Shown here one piece after another: positions 23,301 through 35,000 of a DNA stretch of 64,000 nt. This stretch comes from Phallusia mammillata. Lineage: Eukaryota > Chordata > Ascidiacea > Phlebobranchia > Ascidiidae. Under the pieces are notes generated by a model. The model was given only the letters and a program-made list of their open reading frames with translations. It made no database searches and had not been told where the DNA came from. Numbering within the stretch: position 1 is the first letter of the stretch; every line of letters starts with the position of its first letter. The DNA lies in contig QLIY01000022.1 in the NCBI GenBank assembly GCA_003260075.1, positions 37,289 through 101,288 on the forward strand, given 5' to 3'. The translations under genes were made by a program, and so were the position numbers.

Positions 23301-23727
23301 ATTTGGACGTGGGCAATTCCATCTACCTAACTTTCCATATATGGCAGTTTGAATGTGTCCGCACATACCCCACACTTTAGGGGGTTGATATATCTGGTTT
23401 AGTGAAGGACATTTGGAAATAACACGCTGCAAAAAAAATTCTCTATAAAACATAATCTGACAGGCTGGAAATTTCTACAAAACATAAACTCAGTGCAACA
23501 TTTTGCACATCAGCTGTTTTCAAACATTTAAACACAATAAACAAACAAGCAACAACTAGTATGTTATCATATGCTTTATACCTTAATTAAGCAAAACAAT
23601 GTCATACCTTTACAAAGAATGATCCTGAATGGTGTAGACGAGGAGTGGACGGGGAATCAAGGAGGTTTAGAAACTTCAAGAACAATAGAATAAACGAACA
23701 ACAGATAACTGACAACGCAACTAACAT
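18670..23727 (-). CDS. ABHD2: ABHD2-type alpha/beta hydrolase (monoacylglycerol lipase)
   Basis: Membrane-anchored serine hydrolase; vertebrate ABHD2 is a progesterone-sensitive 2-AG lipase of sperm. Exons in order: 23727-23608 (N-terminal membrane segment, ending HHSGSFFVK); 23426-23216 (GHIQTAIYGKLGR, ETATFDIFEP); 22894-22727 (CCPGICNSSEKKYVRTF, RVAVLNHIGSLPN, SPRIFTYG); 22497-22314 (nucleophile elbow GFSMGGN, then CQGYDAV); about 20770-20598 (RKELF); 20005-19936; 19755-19671 (NAEDDPL with the catalytic Asp); 18815-18670 (HGGHLGF with the catalytic His, stop TAA 18672-18670). The triad Ser-Asp-His is complete. The piece corresponding to the segment just after CQGY in vertebrates (20-30 residues) could not be placed; the area is disrupted by four poly-C joints. 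The frame also stays open upstream to 24174, so a longer N-terminus is possible. Ends and catalytic motifs are certain. Confidence 0.92.
18880..19170. repeat. Duplicated intronic segment around a poly-C joint
   Basis: 18880-19019 and 19031-19168 are the same sequence with a few substitutions (for example ctctggggcg versus ctcagggacg), separated by a C run at about 19020-19029. Located in the last intron of ABHD2. Confidence 0.75.
20310..20600. repeat. Long poly-C run, MITE fragment and duplicated exon edge
   Basis: C run about 20310-20352 is followed by the right end of the CAGTGGTTCTCAA-type MITE (ending gggaaccactg near 20402). The segment 20402-20454, covering the 3' edge of the ABHD2 RKELF exon and its donor, reappears at 20567-20616 after a second C run at about 20455-20465. 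Only the second copy continues into the full exon. Confidence 0.7.
20950..22320. repeat. Interleaved duplicates in ABHD2 intron 4 (four poly-C joints)
   Basis: C runs near 20960, 21201, 21511 and 22013. After the first, sequence matches the start of the nucleophile-elbow exon and its intron (22487-22700); after the second, it matches the RKELF exon flank (20725-20960); the flanks of the last are copies of each other (21700-21830 and 22022-22160). The order is scrambled rather than simply tandem, so this part needs reassembly before the missing ABHD2 exon can be judged absent. Confidence 0.65.
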
Positions 23728-26012
23728 TTTTACTAATTGTGCATCACAGATAAAACTACAAGCCACAGTGATACAAAGCACAAGCGGGACAAAGATACAA
23801 AACCTATAAAATACATCGAACAAATGCATTACACTTGCATCGCCGAGATATAAAAACGGACGCAAAAAATGCTGTTGATTTGCAAAAAAGCTGGACATTG
23901 GACAAGCTCGCCGCAAAAAAAAAACGCTTTGAATTGCATGTCTTTGTTTGCATTTAGAAGTTAATAAGTGTAAAAAACAGAATCTTATGATAAATTGATA
24001 ACCAACTACTAACCATAGCATGTTACACAATACATCAAAGTCCAAAAGGTAAACCAAAATGCGGAAGTCAGTTATCGCCAACATCGAGTTTTTCAAAAGC
24101 CAAGAGGAAGTTGAGGAACTGCAAAGCAAATGCATTTTTACCACTATTGCGGTTGCGAAGTATACTAAACCCATGGAAATCTAACATAAAGTCATACTTT
24201 AGATTTCTATGGTTAGCGACGAATGGAAACAAATGGTTGCGATCGACAACGCATCTATTAAATGTACTGGCTTGCGACCGACATTACAAACCACAGGCGC
24301 GAACAGATTGAATAATGTGCGATACATTCTATTACACAATGAGCATAATTTGTTTAGGTACGGCTCATTTTTCGGGATAGCATTTAAGTCAGGCCACGTG
24401 TAGTTCGGTTGCCTTCGAATACCAGTACAGGACTGTTTGGTGCACTAAGTGCGCTAAAAGTTGCTTGGTAACTCGTACTACTGGAAAAGTATTAGATACG
24501 TCTAACCCCCCCCCCCATTAACAACAGTACAATATTTTTAAGTTCCCAAACCGTTTTTACAATCTTGTATATAACCCCCCCCCCGCGCGAACAGATTGAA
24601 TAATGTGCGATACATTCTATTACACAATGAGCGTAATTTTTTTTAGGTACGGCTCGTTTTTCGGGATAGCATTAAGTCAGGCCACGTGTAGTTCGGTTGC
24701 CTTCGAATACTAGCCTACAGGACTGTTTGGTGCACTAAGTGCGCTAAAAGTTGCTTCGTAACTCGTACTACTGGAAAAGTATTAGATACGTGTAACACAA
24801 ATCCTAAACCTACCCCCCCCCCAGTTTATAAAAGGGGTCCGTGACTACGAAAAGGTTGGGAACCACTGGTCTAACACAAATCCTAAACCTGCCCCCCCCC
24901 CGTCGCATCAAAACGGGTTTACCTGCGGTATTTTCAAGTCATGTCACATGAAAAAAGATATAGTTGCAATATTTTTGACTAGTGTTGTACCAATTACGTG
25001 CTGTGATCTCTTTTATCATCTCACCAATTACCAATTACGTGCTGTGATCTCTTTTATCATCTCAAAACAAAACATGTGGGGGAAGTTTTACGCAGAAAGT
25101 GGCGTTTGGTCGTTACGTAAAGCACAAACCCAATCATGGTAAAACACAGCATGGCGTTTCGCAAAACAACATTTTTACCTTTCGTATTTGTAGAATGCCG
25201 AATGTTGTTACTCAAACTTACTGCTGTGGGTAGAAACAGCGCCCGGTAAAGTAGCCTGTGTTGACCATGCCTGACCCCCCCCCCAAAACAAACCAAACCC
25301 GTAACGCGGTACCTGTGGGAATTAAGAGTTTACTTTAGTCGCATCAAAACGGGTTTACCTGCGGTATTTTCAAGTCATGTCACATCATCTCAAAACATGT
25401 GGAGAAAGTTTTACGCAGTAAGTGGCGTTTGGTCGGATCGTAAGCACAAACCCAATCATGGTAAAACACAGCATGGCGTTTCGCAAAACAACACTTTTAC
25501 CGTTCGTTTTTGTCGATTGCCGAATGTTGTTACTCAAACTTGCTGCTGTGGTTAGAAACAGCGCCCGGTAAAGTAGCCTGTGTTGACCATGCCTGGGGCT
25601 AACCTTTGCAACAGTTTCAATTATCTTATCTGTTGCAGAATTGTTGAAATTTGTAACCTTTAAAAGTGCTTATACATAGCAATTGAGTTATGTCGATAAA
25701 ATCTCTGATAAATCTTAAACTTGAGACCGATTGTTTTGATTAATGTTGCAGATAATATCGTCTTGAAAATGTAACTGACCGAACCCCATCGGCAAGCGGT
25801 CAACGAATTGTTGCAGGAAAATCGTTTTCTTAGAGATGTTATAGTGGTTGATGCTTGTCGTGTTTTTGTTCCATCCAGAAATTTTAGGTGTGAGAATAAA
25901 AAATACGCCACAGAGGGCGTGTTCTTTGCATTGTTAGCCTATTGGTTCAACAAACTTAAAGCTTTAGGGATTATAACTAGGTTTGAACCTTTTTTAAGGA
26001 TATCACATAGTA
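23728..26012. other. Divergent intergenic region with stacked duplicates
   Basis: Between the ABHD2 start and the next gene. Contains C runs near 24507, 24576, 24815, 24893 and 25275 with duplicated flanks: 24291-24490 recurs at 24588-24790, and 24903-25265 recurs at 25337-25592. A 38-bp unit starting accaattacgtgctgtgatc is tandemly repeated at about 24988-25063 in one copy only. A MITE right end (ggttgggaaccactgg) lies near 24855-24870. No convincing coding sequence; promoter elements for both neighbours must lie here. Confidence 0.55.
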
Positions 26013-29000
26013 ATGGAGAAGATACTTCTAGTTTGGGCTTTTTCTTCGATACTTGTAGCAACTAAAGGTATGTCTTTTTACAATTAAAGTTGGTTACAGC
26101 TTAATTGTCTAAAAAAATTCTTGCAAAGCAAAACCAAAACTTTTAATCGGAATTTTTGATACAGCTCTTGAATGCTGGCACTGTCAGAATTCATCAAGTG
26201 AGTCAGAATGTTTGGTGACAGGCAGTCTAAGAACGTGTACATCCGCTGAGGTAACAAAGCATCAGCTATAAAAGTGTTTTCAGATAAAAATAAATCTCTT
26301 TTTTGGGTGTTAAATCGATCTTTAAATTTCAAACCAATAGCTTCCAGAATTTTATCTTCAAACATGTTTCATGCACAGTAAACTATTGGCAATTTAATTT
26401 GTATTTCATTACAGGAAATCTGCGCATCAGTGACACGACAAGAAAACGGCCTAACTACAATCTCCAGACACTGCAAACAGCAAAAAGCCTGCAAAATCCA
26501 TATGTTGGAGGTATAAGTTAAAAGTTTTGATTTCTCACAGCAGTTTTGTCGAGCTGATTGATTTTTCACAGAACAAACGTCGGTGCAAACCACAAAGTGA
26601 ATTTTCCTTGTGTTCTTGTTGCTGTCATGAAAACTCCTGCAATGTCGGAAACTTTTCTTGCACACCTGACCAAGGTAATGAGATTTTTAGAAAACAATGC
26701 AACACCATTGAAGTGGAACTTAATAATATAACGCAACTGTTTTATAACTATGACATCATTGTCGTGTGAAGAATGCAATTGCGACAACAAACAAAGTATC
26801 GGGCTATAAGATAGCTTCATAAACTGCTTCACTTCAAAGCGGTTATGTAGTGTATCTGCCAATGTAGCCTAAATGTTATTTTCTTGGAATATTGTTTAAC
26901 GAGTGCATACCCATACGGATTGCACGTGGGGCTGGACTTTTCTAGTCGGGTTCGGAGTCACCAATCTCATTTAAATTGAGGCTTGAAGAAAGGCTGCTTT
27001 CCACGTTATCTCAAAAGACACACTAGCCAACTGTCTTCTCGTTTTGAGGGACAGATAATATTTTGTTCAACCAGGTACCCCCCCCCCTTTTTAGAAAACA
27101 ATGCAACACCATTGAAGTGGAACTTAATAATATAAGGCAACTGTTTTATAACTATGACATCATTGTCATGTGAAGAATGCAATTGCGACAACAAACAAAA
27201 TATCGGGCTATAAGATAGACCCCCCCCCCAAACTTTTAATCGGAATTTTTGATACAGCTCTTGAATGCTGGCACTGTGAGAATTCATCAAGTGAGTCAGA
27301 ATGTTTGGTGACAGGCAGTCTAAGGACGTGTACATCCGCTGAGGTAACAAAGCATCAACTATGCCCCCCCCCCTTTTATTACAGCGATTGTGCAGTCGGA
27401 CTGTCCAACAATACCTAGGTCTTTTCCTCACGGACAAGTTTCCTGTTCGAGCGGGGACAAAATGAAGGCCGGCACTGTGTGCAAATTTCAGTGCACAGAA
27501 ACAGGTTATAACTTGCAGCCGGTGCACAACAACCAAATGCGGTGCATGGAATCAGGATCATGGGACAAACCCAAACCGTGCTGCGCTTGTAAGTTTGCAC
27601 TTGTGACAAAAAATAACCTAACAACATATAATTCATGGTTTAACAATATAAGTTTGGCATATAACTTGGCAAAATTATATATTTTTGATTACCATTGAAT
27701 TGCAATAGTGGCGACATTTTTTTGTTTTTGCAGTACCATGTCCACCCAACGCTTTATTTGACATCGTAGCTGTAACGCACGCCTCAAGCAACGAAACAAG
27801 CGACATCATATCGGAAGTCGGACGACTAGGGTTGAGGTATGTTTGGAATCAGTTTATCCAAAAAAGTCAGTCAACTTTTATCGGCGACTCCGCTAACGAG
27901 GCTCACGGCGAAACGGTTTTTGGAAGAGCTCTTTGCCGTGGGTGTTTGACCGAGCAAAGCAAATGTTCGTTATAATTGTTTTTTAAATAAACAGTTTTCC
28001 TAATATTAAATTTAATCTTTTTAGCATATTGTGGTAACAAGTGGTCATACCATAACTGAGCAACGATAATCATAATTTGATTTTCCCCCCCCCCTTGCCG
28101 CGGGTGTTTGACCGAGCAAAGCAAATGTTCGTTATAATTTTTTTCAAATAAACAGTTTTCCTAATATTAAATTTAATCTTTTAGCATATTGTGGTAACAA
28201 GTGATCATACCATAACTGAGCAACGATAATCTTAATTTGATTTCAAAAAAGTTTGCAACAAGCACCTATATCAGTGATTCAGAACTGTGTGCCGTAAGTA
28301 AGAGATGTCCAAGTGTGCCGCGAAATATTCCCTAGTTTAAAGTGCAAACATTTCCTGGTGTTTTAAGACTTCATGGCGAAATACTGGTGTGCATGGCCAC
28401 ATTCCAAGTTCATGTTTTTGGTATTGGTAATAAAAAGCATCCTTACCCACTGCAATAAACTTGAAATTAACGTTATTTGAACATCTTTTGTCATGTTTAA
28501 TTGCGAAGTGTGCCATACGGAATGAAATTTTAGTTATTTAATGCGCCGCATGATTAAAAAGCCCCCCCCCCTACCCACTGCAATAAACTTGAAATTAACG
28601 TTATTTGAACATCTTTTGTTATGTTTAATTGCGAAGTGTGCCATAAGGAATGAAATTTTAGATATTTAATGCGCCGCATGATTAAAAAATTTGAGAACCA
28701 CTGACCTATATTGTCCTGCTTTCTTCTGTTAAGGCAGTAATTTTTTGTGTACACCAACATCTAGCAACCAGCTTAATTATATGCTCCGTTTTCTCGATAA
28801 ACGAACGTTGACAAGAAATAACATTTTGCGGAAGCGCCGTTTGACGGAACAGATATTGCCATGCTTCATTTTTTTCTAACATATTGAAATGCCAGTGTTG
28901 GTTGTTTTTGAGTTTTAATACCTCTGTGGTTTAAAGTTTTTTGGTTTTGCTGTTTGTTGCGTTTAAAAAGTCAATATTTTTATGGCTATATATGTCTTGA

Positions 29001-30617
29001 ACAAAGCTTTGGACGGCTTGCGCGTTATATCACCCCCCTATTGTGCCTTCTACTTTTTTTATTCCGCAAGCGAAACAAACTTAACCTTTAAAGCAATGAA
29101 AAGTTACAGACTTGGATTTTAAAGTTAACCGATTACTAGCTTTTAAATTTACCCGAACTTGACTTAAAACACTTCCGAACCTAATTCTAGTTCACGTTTA
29201 TTATGGCACAGAAACATCGCGGTGTCGCCAGAAACTGGAGCAATGTACGCGAAGGTTGATTTCAGTGGTGAAGTACACGAAGCCCGTAGGACGACGTTTG
29301 CTAGCACACTAGCACAATCCTGGGACTTCACACCGCCACCATATATTAATACAGGTTTCTCACACAATTACTAGCGTCGTTCTATATTTTCAAGCCATTT
29401 ATATTGGACTAATGCATTTTATCGCCAAAACGTACAACTATATGCAAGGTTGCCACGCCGTCCTTATTTGAAAAAATTGTCCTTATTTTAAAGAGCAATG
29501 TAGAAAAAAGTATTGCCCTTATTTCTAAGAAATGTCTTTGTTTTTGACTTGAGGCCTTATTTTGTCATATTTTCAAAACAACAAGAGACAGGCTTAGTGA
29601 AATAACTGTCAAATCTCTGTTACAAAGTAAACCTAGACCTGAGCTGTCGCGAGATGCACAGGTAATTTCTATGAACAAGGAGTTAACTGGAACAGATTGT
29701 TCTGGCAAAAAATATGGCATATGATATGTCATGGCTCGTATAAATGCTAAGATTTGTCCAAAAACGTTTGTTCCGTTTCGTATAAAATTTAAATTTTCTG
29801 TTGTCCTTATTTAGGGGTCGATGTCGATGGCTAACCTTGCTATGTGCCATCAGTGACTGAATCTTACCAACAAGTCTCGGTCGTGTTATAACTTATAAAC
29901 AAAAAAAACTAAACTTGTTTGTTTTGCAGCGGATGGCCTTGTAAACATCGGCAATGCTCTTGCTTGGACCCTAGAAAATATGATGGGTGAGGAGAACGGC
30001 GAAAGACCACGCGTACGTGACGTAGTTTTTGTCGGAACCGATTCCGAATCTGACGATGACGTCACTGAGGCGGTCCAAGCTTGGAGGGACAGGGGAGCTC
30101 TGGTAAGCAAGAAAATGTGTGAATAGCGCAGCGCATGTCTGATATATCGCCGCATAATTGTGATCTGGGGCCTACAAAATGATGGTTACAAGACCGGTGG
30201 ATCCGTTGGCTTTCGAAACTAACACAAATTAGCATTCGCCAAGATGCCGAACCATATTCGTTTTATATTTAAAATTTAAAACAAAAAAGTAGATTAGCCA
30301 CAATTCTAACTAGATACAGACTAGCAATAAGACACTGCTAAAAACATGACGTATTCTTAATTTTATATAAATGTGAAAAACAAACATGTCTTCAATATTG
30401 TATCTCTACGTTTATGGTTCAGATCTACGTTCTGGCGTTTCCGAAAGCAAATGGAATCTCTCCCCGATACGAGAAGATGCTTGAGATAACACAGAATCCG
30501 AGGAATATAGTGTTTTACGATGGTGACTCAAATGAAGCTGCCAACAAAATTTTCGGCGAAATATTTTCTGCAGTGTGCTCCAACATCTGTGATCACGTTC
30601 TGCAAGACCCTGAATAA
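26013..30617 (+). CDS. Secreted protein with Ly6/uPAR-like, Sushi and VWA domains
   Basis: Not recognised as a named gene. Nine coding exons with matching phase: 26013-26067 (signal peptide MEKILLVWAFSSILVATK); 26165-26250, 26415-26510 and 26572-26674 (Ly6/uPAR domain: starts LECWHC, ends CCCHENSCN, the CC...CN signature); 27385-27598 (Sushi/CCP: DCP...GTVCKFQC...RCMESGSWDKP.PCC); 27734-27836, 29191-29354, 29930-30102 and 30423-30617 (VWA: DIVAVTHASS strand 1, then VVFVGTDSESDDD, then IYVLAFPK). The first MIDAS motif DxSxS is degenerate (VTHASS lacks the Asp), while the late Asp is kept, so metal binding may be weakened. The final exon ends at TAA 30617 with no clear GPI or membrane tail, suggesting a soluble extracellular adhesion or recognition protein. 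Confidence 0.78.
27070..27380. repeat. Poly-C joints re-copying Ly6 exons
   Basis: C runs at about 27078-27086, 27220-27228 and 27365-27373. Between them are copies of 26689-26815 (after exon 4) and of exon 2 with its flanks (26135-26270 recurs at 27229-27363, with Q/E change in the CWHCQN motif). The copies are fragments without the complete exon set, so a second real Ly6 domain is not supported. Confidence 0.7.
28272..28703. mobile_element. hAT-like MITE in the VWA intron
   Basis: Left end CAGTGATTCAGAACTG, right end complement CAGTGGTTCTCAAATT, flanked by a perfect 8-bp duplication ACCTATAT (28264-28271 and 28704-28711). It contains a C-run joint (about 28562-28570) with an internal repeat of the right half, so its true length is shorter by about 130 bp. 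Located in the intron between VWA exons 6 and 7. Confidence 0.8.
29449..29838. mobile_element. Possible MITE with CAAGGTTGCCA ends
   Basis: Left end CAAGGTTGCCA and right end TGGCTAACCTTG are inverted, and the interior near each end repeats the motif TCCTTATTT. Flanks resemble each other (ctatatg / ctatgtg) but the duplication is imperfect. In the intron before VWA exon 8. Confidence 0.5.
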
Positions 30618-30908
30618 TTTTTTACACTCCTTGTATAATGACAAAACTATGGTTGTTTTGCAATAAACCACGTAACACATGAAATACCTATACAGACCTA
30701 ATGCACTATATTTCCTCAACTAATCAGCTATTTTCTTAGATTTTTTGGTCTTATCGTGTTATTCTTTACTACAGCGTGTTGTCTTCCTTACCTCACAGCT
30801 GCTGACGCCTTATGTTCATTTACTGCCGGTAGTTGTGCATACATGCTGATCCTGTGAACTATAATACCTATACTATGTGGACTAACTAACCTAAATGAAC
30901 TATACCTC

Positions 30909-31207
30909 CCCCCCCCCTGTGCCATCAGTGACTGAATCTTACCAACAAGTCTCGGTCGTGTTATATAAACAAAAAAAAACTAAACTTGTTTGTTTTGCAG
31001 CGGATGGCCTTGTAAACATCGGCAATGCTCTTGCTTGGACCCTAGAAAATATGATGGGTGAGGAGAACGGCGAAAGACCACGCGTACGTGACGTAGTTTT
31101 TGTCGGAACCGATTCCGAATCTGACGATGACGTCACTGAGGCGGTCCAAGCTTGGAGGGACAGGGGAGCTCTGGTAAGCAAGAAAATGTGTGAATAGCGC
31201 AGCGCAN
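30909..31207 (+). repeat. Second copy of VWA exon 8 after a poly-C joint
   Basis: After the C run at about 30909-30917, 30918-31206 repeats 29849-30132, including the whole of exon 8 and both splice sites, almost identically. It ends at the single n at 31207. It lies downstream of the terminal exon of the gene, so it is not part of the reading frame. Retained allelic overlap is the likeliest cause; a true exon duplication is the alternative. Confidence 0.7.
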
Positions 31208-32071
31208 TGTTTTTCCACTACCACGATTTAATTGCAACAGGAGGTAGCTAGCTGTACTACAAAACAAGAGCAAAAGTTGCGATGTAAAAGAACATAATAT
31301 TAGTTTCATTTTCTGTAATCAATTTTAAAATGCAATAAATTAAATTCGGCGACTTATTGCGACCCCAGAAAAAGTTTAGGGGACCCCATTTGGGGTCGCG
31401 ACCCATAGGTTGACGACCACTACCTTACAACAATGTAGCCATGAGCATGTATGGTATATATACTAAAATTAGAAGAGCCCAAGAGAATTATCATAGCAGG
31501 TGGCCGTTGCCTAATATTATTATCATCATGAAGTAATCAAATCGGTCTCCGATTCGTTTTATGCTAAAGGCTTGGTTCCAACAATTTTGTGAATAACTAC
31601 TGTTCTGTGTCTGTGATTATTATCTAACACAAAAGTAGTTTTAAACGTGTCAGTATCAGAGCAGTGGTCTCTGATGCGGATGTTTGATCCGGCAACCTTG
31701 TTTACAACTTAAAAATTTGTCAGCATACTTACTGACAAATATGTATCGCGATATACAAAGAATCGGGGGGGGGGTTATCAGAGCAGTGGTCTCTGATGCG
31801 GATGTTTGGCCCGGCAACCTTGTTTACAACTTAAAAAATTGTCAGCATACTTACTGACAAATATGTATCGCGATATACAAAGAATCTTCAGTTAAAGCTC
31901 AATATTTTGGTATTAAGTAAGAAAACGGACAGATATTTTAAACGCAGGGGACAACAGCCAGGTTACAGATTGGCATTGTTCTACAGAACTAGAAAAAAAC
32001 ACACTTGACACTGTAGCTTCAATGCAGATAGATTTAATTTAATATCGAAACAAACAAGTCATGATTCACTG
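31208..32071. other. Intergenic, first poly-G joint
   Basis: Contains a MITE right end (gttgacgaccacta, about 31409-31422) and the first G run (31766-31774), with 31660-31765 repeated at 31775-31888. From here to 44 kb the joints are G, not C. No coding sequence recognised. Confidence 0.5.
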
Positions 32072-35000
32072 TCATCTGTCGAACATTTGTCCACAGTTGC
32101 ATCCACACGACGTTGGACACATTTTTTCGTTTTTAAACCATCCAATCATATGATCTCTATGACCTCCATGCATACACTCGTTGCAGAACACCAGCAAACT
32201 CTGCAACAAACACTTAATAAAACAGTTTGTACTTTTTAAGTTTAACATGTCTATTCATTGTGTTCATGAAATTTATCTAAACTAGGGACGATGCATGATT
32301 TTTTAGCCGTGGACAAAAAACCTTGTTAAAATGACGGTGTTAAAATGACGCCGTTTTAGCTTTGCAAATTTATATTTCCGATAAACCTATCTTTAGTTGT
32401 TCGAAATCATTTTTAAGAAGTCCTTGAAAATAGTTTCTTCCATTTCAGTGACTGCCCATGGGCCGACCTTGTTGCTGTTTATTTTTAGCCAACTTATAAA
32501 AAGATGTTTGTGTAAAAGGTATCGATAAAGTGCTTGCTTTTGCGGAGTTACTCCCTACTTTTGGTCTAAAACGAGTTAAATGTAACAAAGCGGAGCATGA
32601 GACAGTATTGACGGTTTCCTAAAATCACAACCGATTTTAATAACAGCCAATAATATATTACCTTGACTGGTAATTGGCAAATTGAGCAGGTGGCATAAAT
32701 ATTCTTCTTCTTTCGACAAGTTGATTTACACGACTCCCCACATGATTGACAGGTCGCTTTAAATTCTGCACAAAAGTATTTTTGAAACTATTGTATTCCA
32801 GTCAACAGGTCGCTATTGACAGACAGGACATTGAAACGAAAGATTTGTGAGCCATATATTTCTTTATTTATCAACTTTAGCACAGACAATATACATTAAG
32901 ATCACAAATAGTTTTTATCCTTACCCAAAGTACTTTGTTTTCTGCCAGAATTGGTAGAAAACTTCTGTATCTCCGCTTTTTTTACGTTGAGTTTCCATCT
33001 TAGCAAAATGTCTGAGTAGGAATTTTTGAAGGCATCAAATCGCTTTTGCTGCTCAGCGCTTAACATACTGGAACAACAACAAAAAATATAAAAAATGATA
33101 AAAATGCTGCCGATTGCAACCTGTGCAGTTTATCAGGAGTAGAAAACGGGGGGGGGGCGCGCTTAACATACTGGAACAACAACAAAAAATATAAAAAATG
33201 CTGCCGATTGCAACCTGTGCAGTTTATCAGGAGTAGAAAACAGTTGCACCAAAAGGAAATAGGAAATAGCTGCGTAACGTAGGGACGCAGAGAAAAGTGC
33301 ATCTTACCCAATATTTCGATAGTCAGGCTTTTTACCAATGGGTCGTTTTGGTTTCGGCTCCAATAACAGTGGACGCTGTTCGGTTGGTGAACTGGCAGTG
33401 CTGCGTGCATTTTCCATGTATGAATGACCTTCCAAATATTACATGTTGTCGTTTCGTTGATTTAGTCCATAAACTAACATGATAAAATACCTGGTGGAGA
33501 TCTAGCTAATAAACTTTTGTACAACAATTGAATTTTTCCAGTTTCGCCTCTCTCTTTAGCGTTTCTTTCGGTTATCTATGAAACAAAAAACGACACTGAG
33601 TTTGTATTGATTGCTGTTTGCAAGGGCGTCACAAAACAGCCTTTATCTTCATTTCTAAACTCGTTGATCTCACAGTCGATAAAACAAAATACCATTCTAT
33701 TCACAGCGCTGTATTTTGAACTTTTAGTAATTATGGCCAAGCTAAGGTGTTGCATTTCATAAATCAGTGATTTTCGATCTGTGGTACGCATAGCTTTTCA
33801 AATGGTAAGCAAAGACTGTATTTTTTGTCTCGAAAAACTGCCTTTACAATAACCCTTTTTAGGTTATGGTGGTAAAATAAGTCGTATGAGCACACTGAAA
33901 TGTTCACCAAGCCTATTTTTCCTTGCGGCGAGCAATTTGTAACATTTTTCCGACGGATGGTTTTCACAACAAAATAGACGTTGCCTTTTCTATAGGTTTT
34001 AGGGTTTTCTGAGGTTATCAGACAAGTTTGGGAGGCACTGTATTAAATGATTACACAGTGTTCTGCCGCCATTTTCGTCTAAACATTCAGAGCTGAAAGG
34101 AATTTTTTTCGAGGAGGATTCGGCTTAAGTCAAATTGCATTTCACATTAGGCTACATTAGTGTCAAAATTTTATTTTGGCAAATCTAACTTTCGTGCCCT
34201 AAAATTTTGAACAAAGTGGATACTGGTGGATTTGGGCTTGCACTTCGGGTTTGGGCCTTTTTACGTCTTTTAACAACCACCTGTTTTAGACCTAAATAAT
34301 AAATTAATCAGCTACAAAAACTGGGCATAGAAAACGAAATTGCTCAGGAAAGATTGGTGTTTTCGGGGAAATGCTGCTAGAAACGCAATAAACAATTATC
34401 CCGTTTCCATGGCCGTTGGTCCGATCGGACGCGAAGAAAGCGTTTTTGTGGACCTCCTCGCAAGAAGGTCCGATCGGAACTTTTTTGTTTCGATAGTTGC
34501 CGGTGTCTGGATTCAAACAGTTTTGCGAAAATATAGTTATTACCGATGCCTTTAAAACGAATTCTAGGATAAAGTGATTGCATGTAATTATTGTTTTAGC
34601 CAAACGTATCGTAGTGGCAGTTGATCCAATCAGGCCACAATTTGAAACAAGTCCGATCAGACCGACGGTCAAGGAAACGGGATAAATGACACAAATCTAT
34701 CACCGGATTATAGACTTACTCTGAACGTATCGTATGAAGCAGATCGTTTCATGTCAGTTACGGTTTTCATATCGCCGCTTTGTGGTTGTGATGCTGCAGG
34801 AAGCGAAGAAGCAAAAGTGCAAGCCAACATTGCTAACGTTTGAACGTCGTATTGAACACAATAGTGCTGAATCCTAAAATGCATTTGTTAAAATTGCTGT
34901 ACACCTGTACTGCTACTGTAGAGGAGGGACTTCACTACAATAACATTTACTTTACTTAATAGATTAACAGTGTGTCTCACAGTGACATAGACCTGTGAAA

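Noticed and set aside
23602..24174. 190-residue hydrophobic minus-strand ORF as a separate membrane protein
   Set aside because: Its last 40 residues are ABHD2 exon 1; the upstream part is probably 5' flank that happens to stay open, although an extended ABHD2 start cannot be excluded.
27006..27536. 176-residue minus-strand ORF
   Set aside because: Antisense to Ly6 and Sushi exons and crosses three C joints.
29886..30155. Minus-strand Ser/Thr-rich ORF (repeated at 30939-31181)
   Set aside because: Exact antisense shadow of VWA exon 8 and its copy.
33765..34038. Possible hAT-like MITE in a WDR59 intron
   Set aside because: Ends cagtgatttt and aggcactg are only weakly inverted and the flanking 8-mers match at 6 of 8; not strong enough to list.
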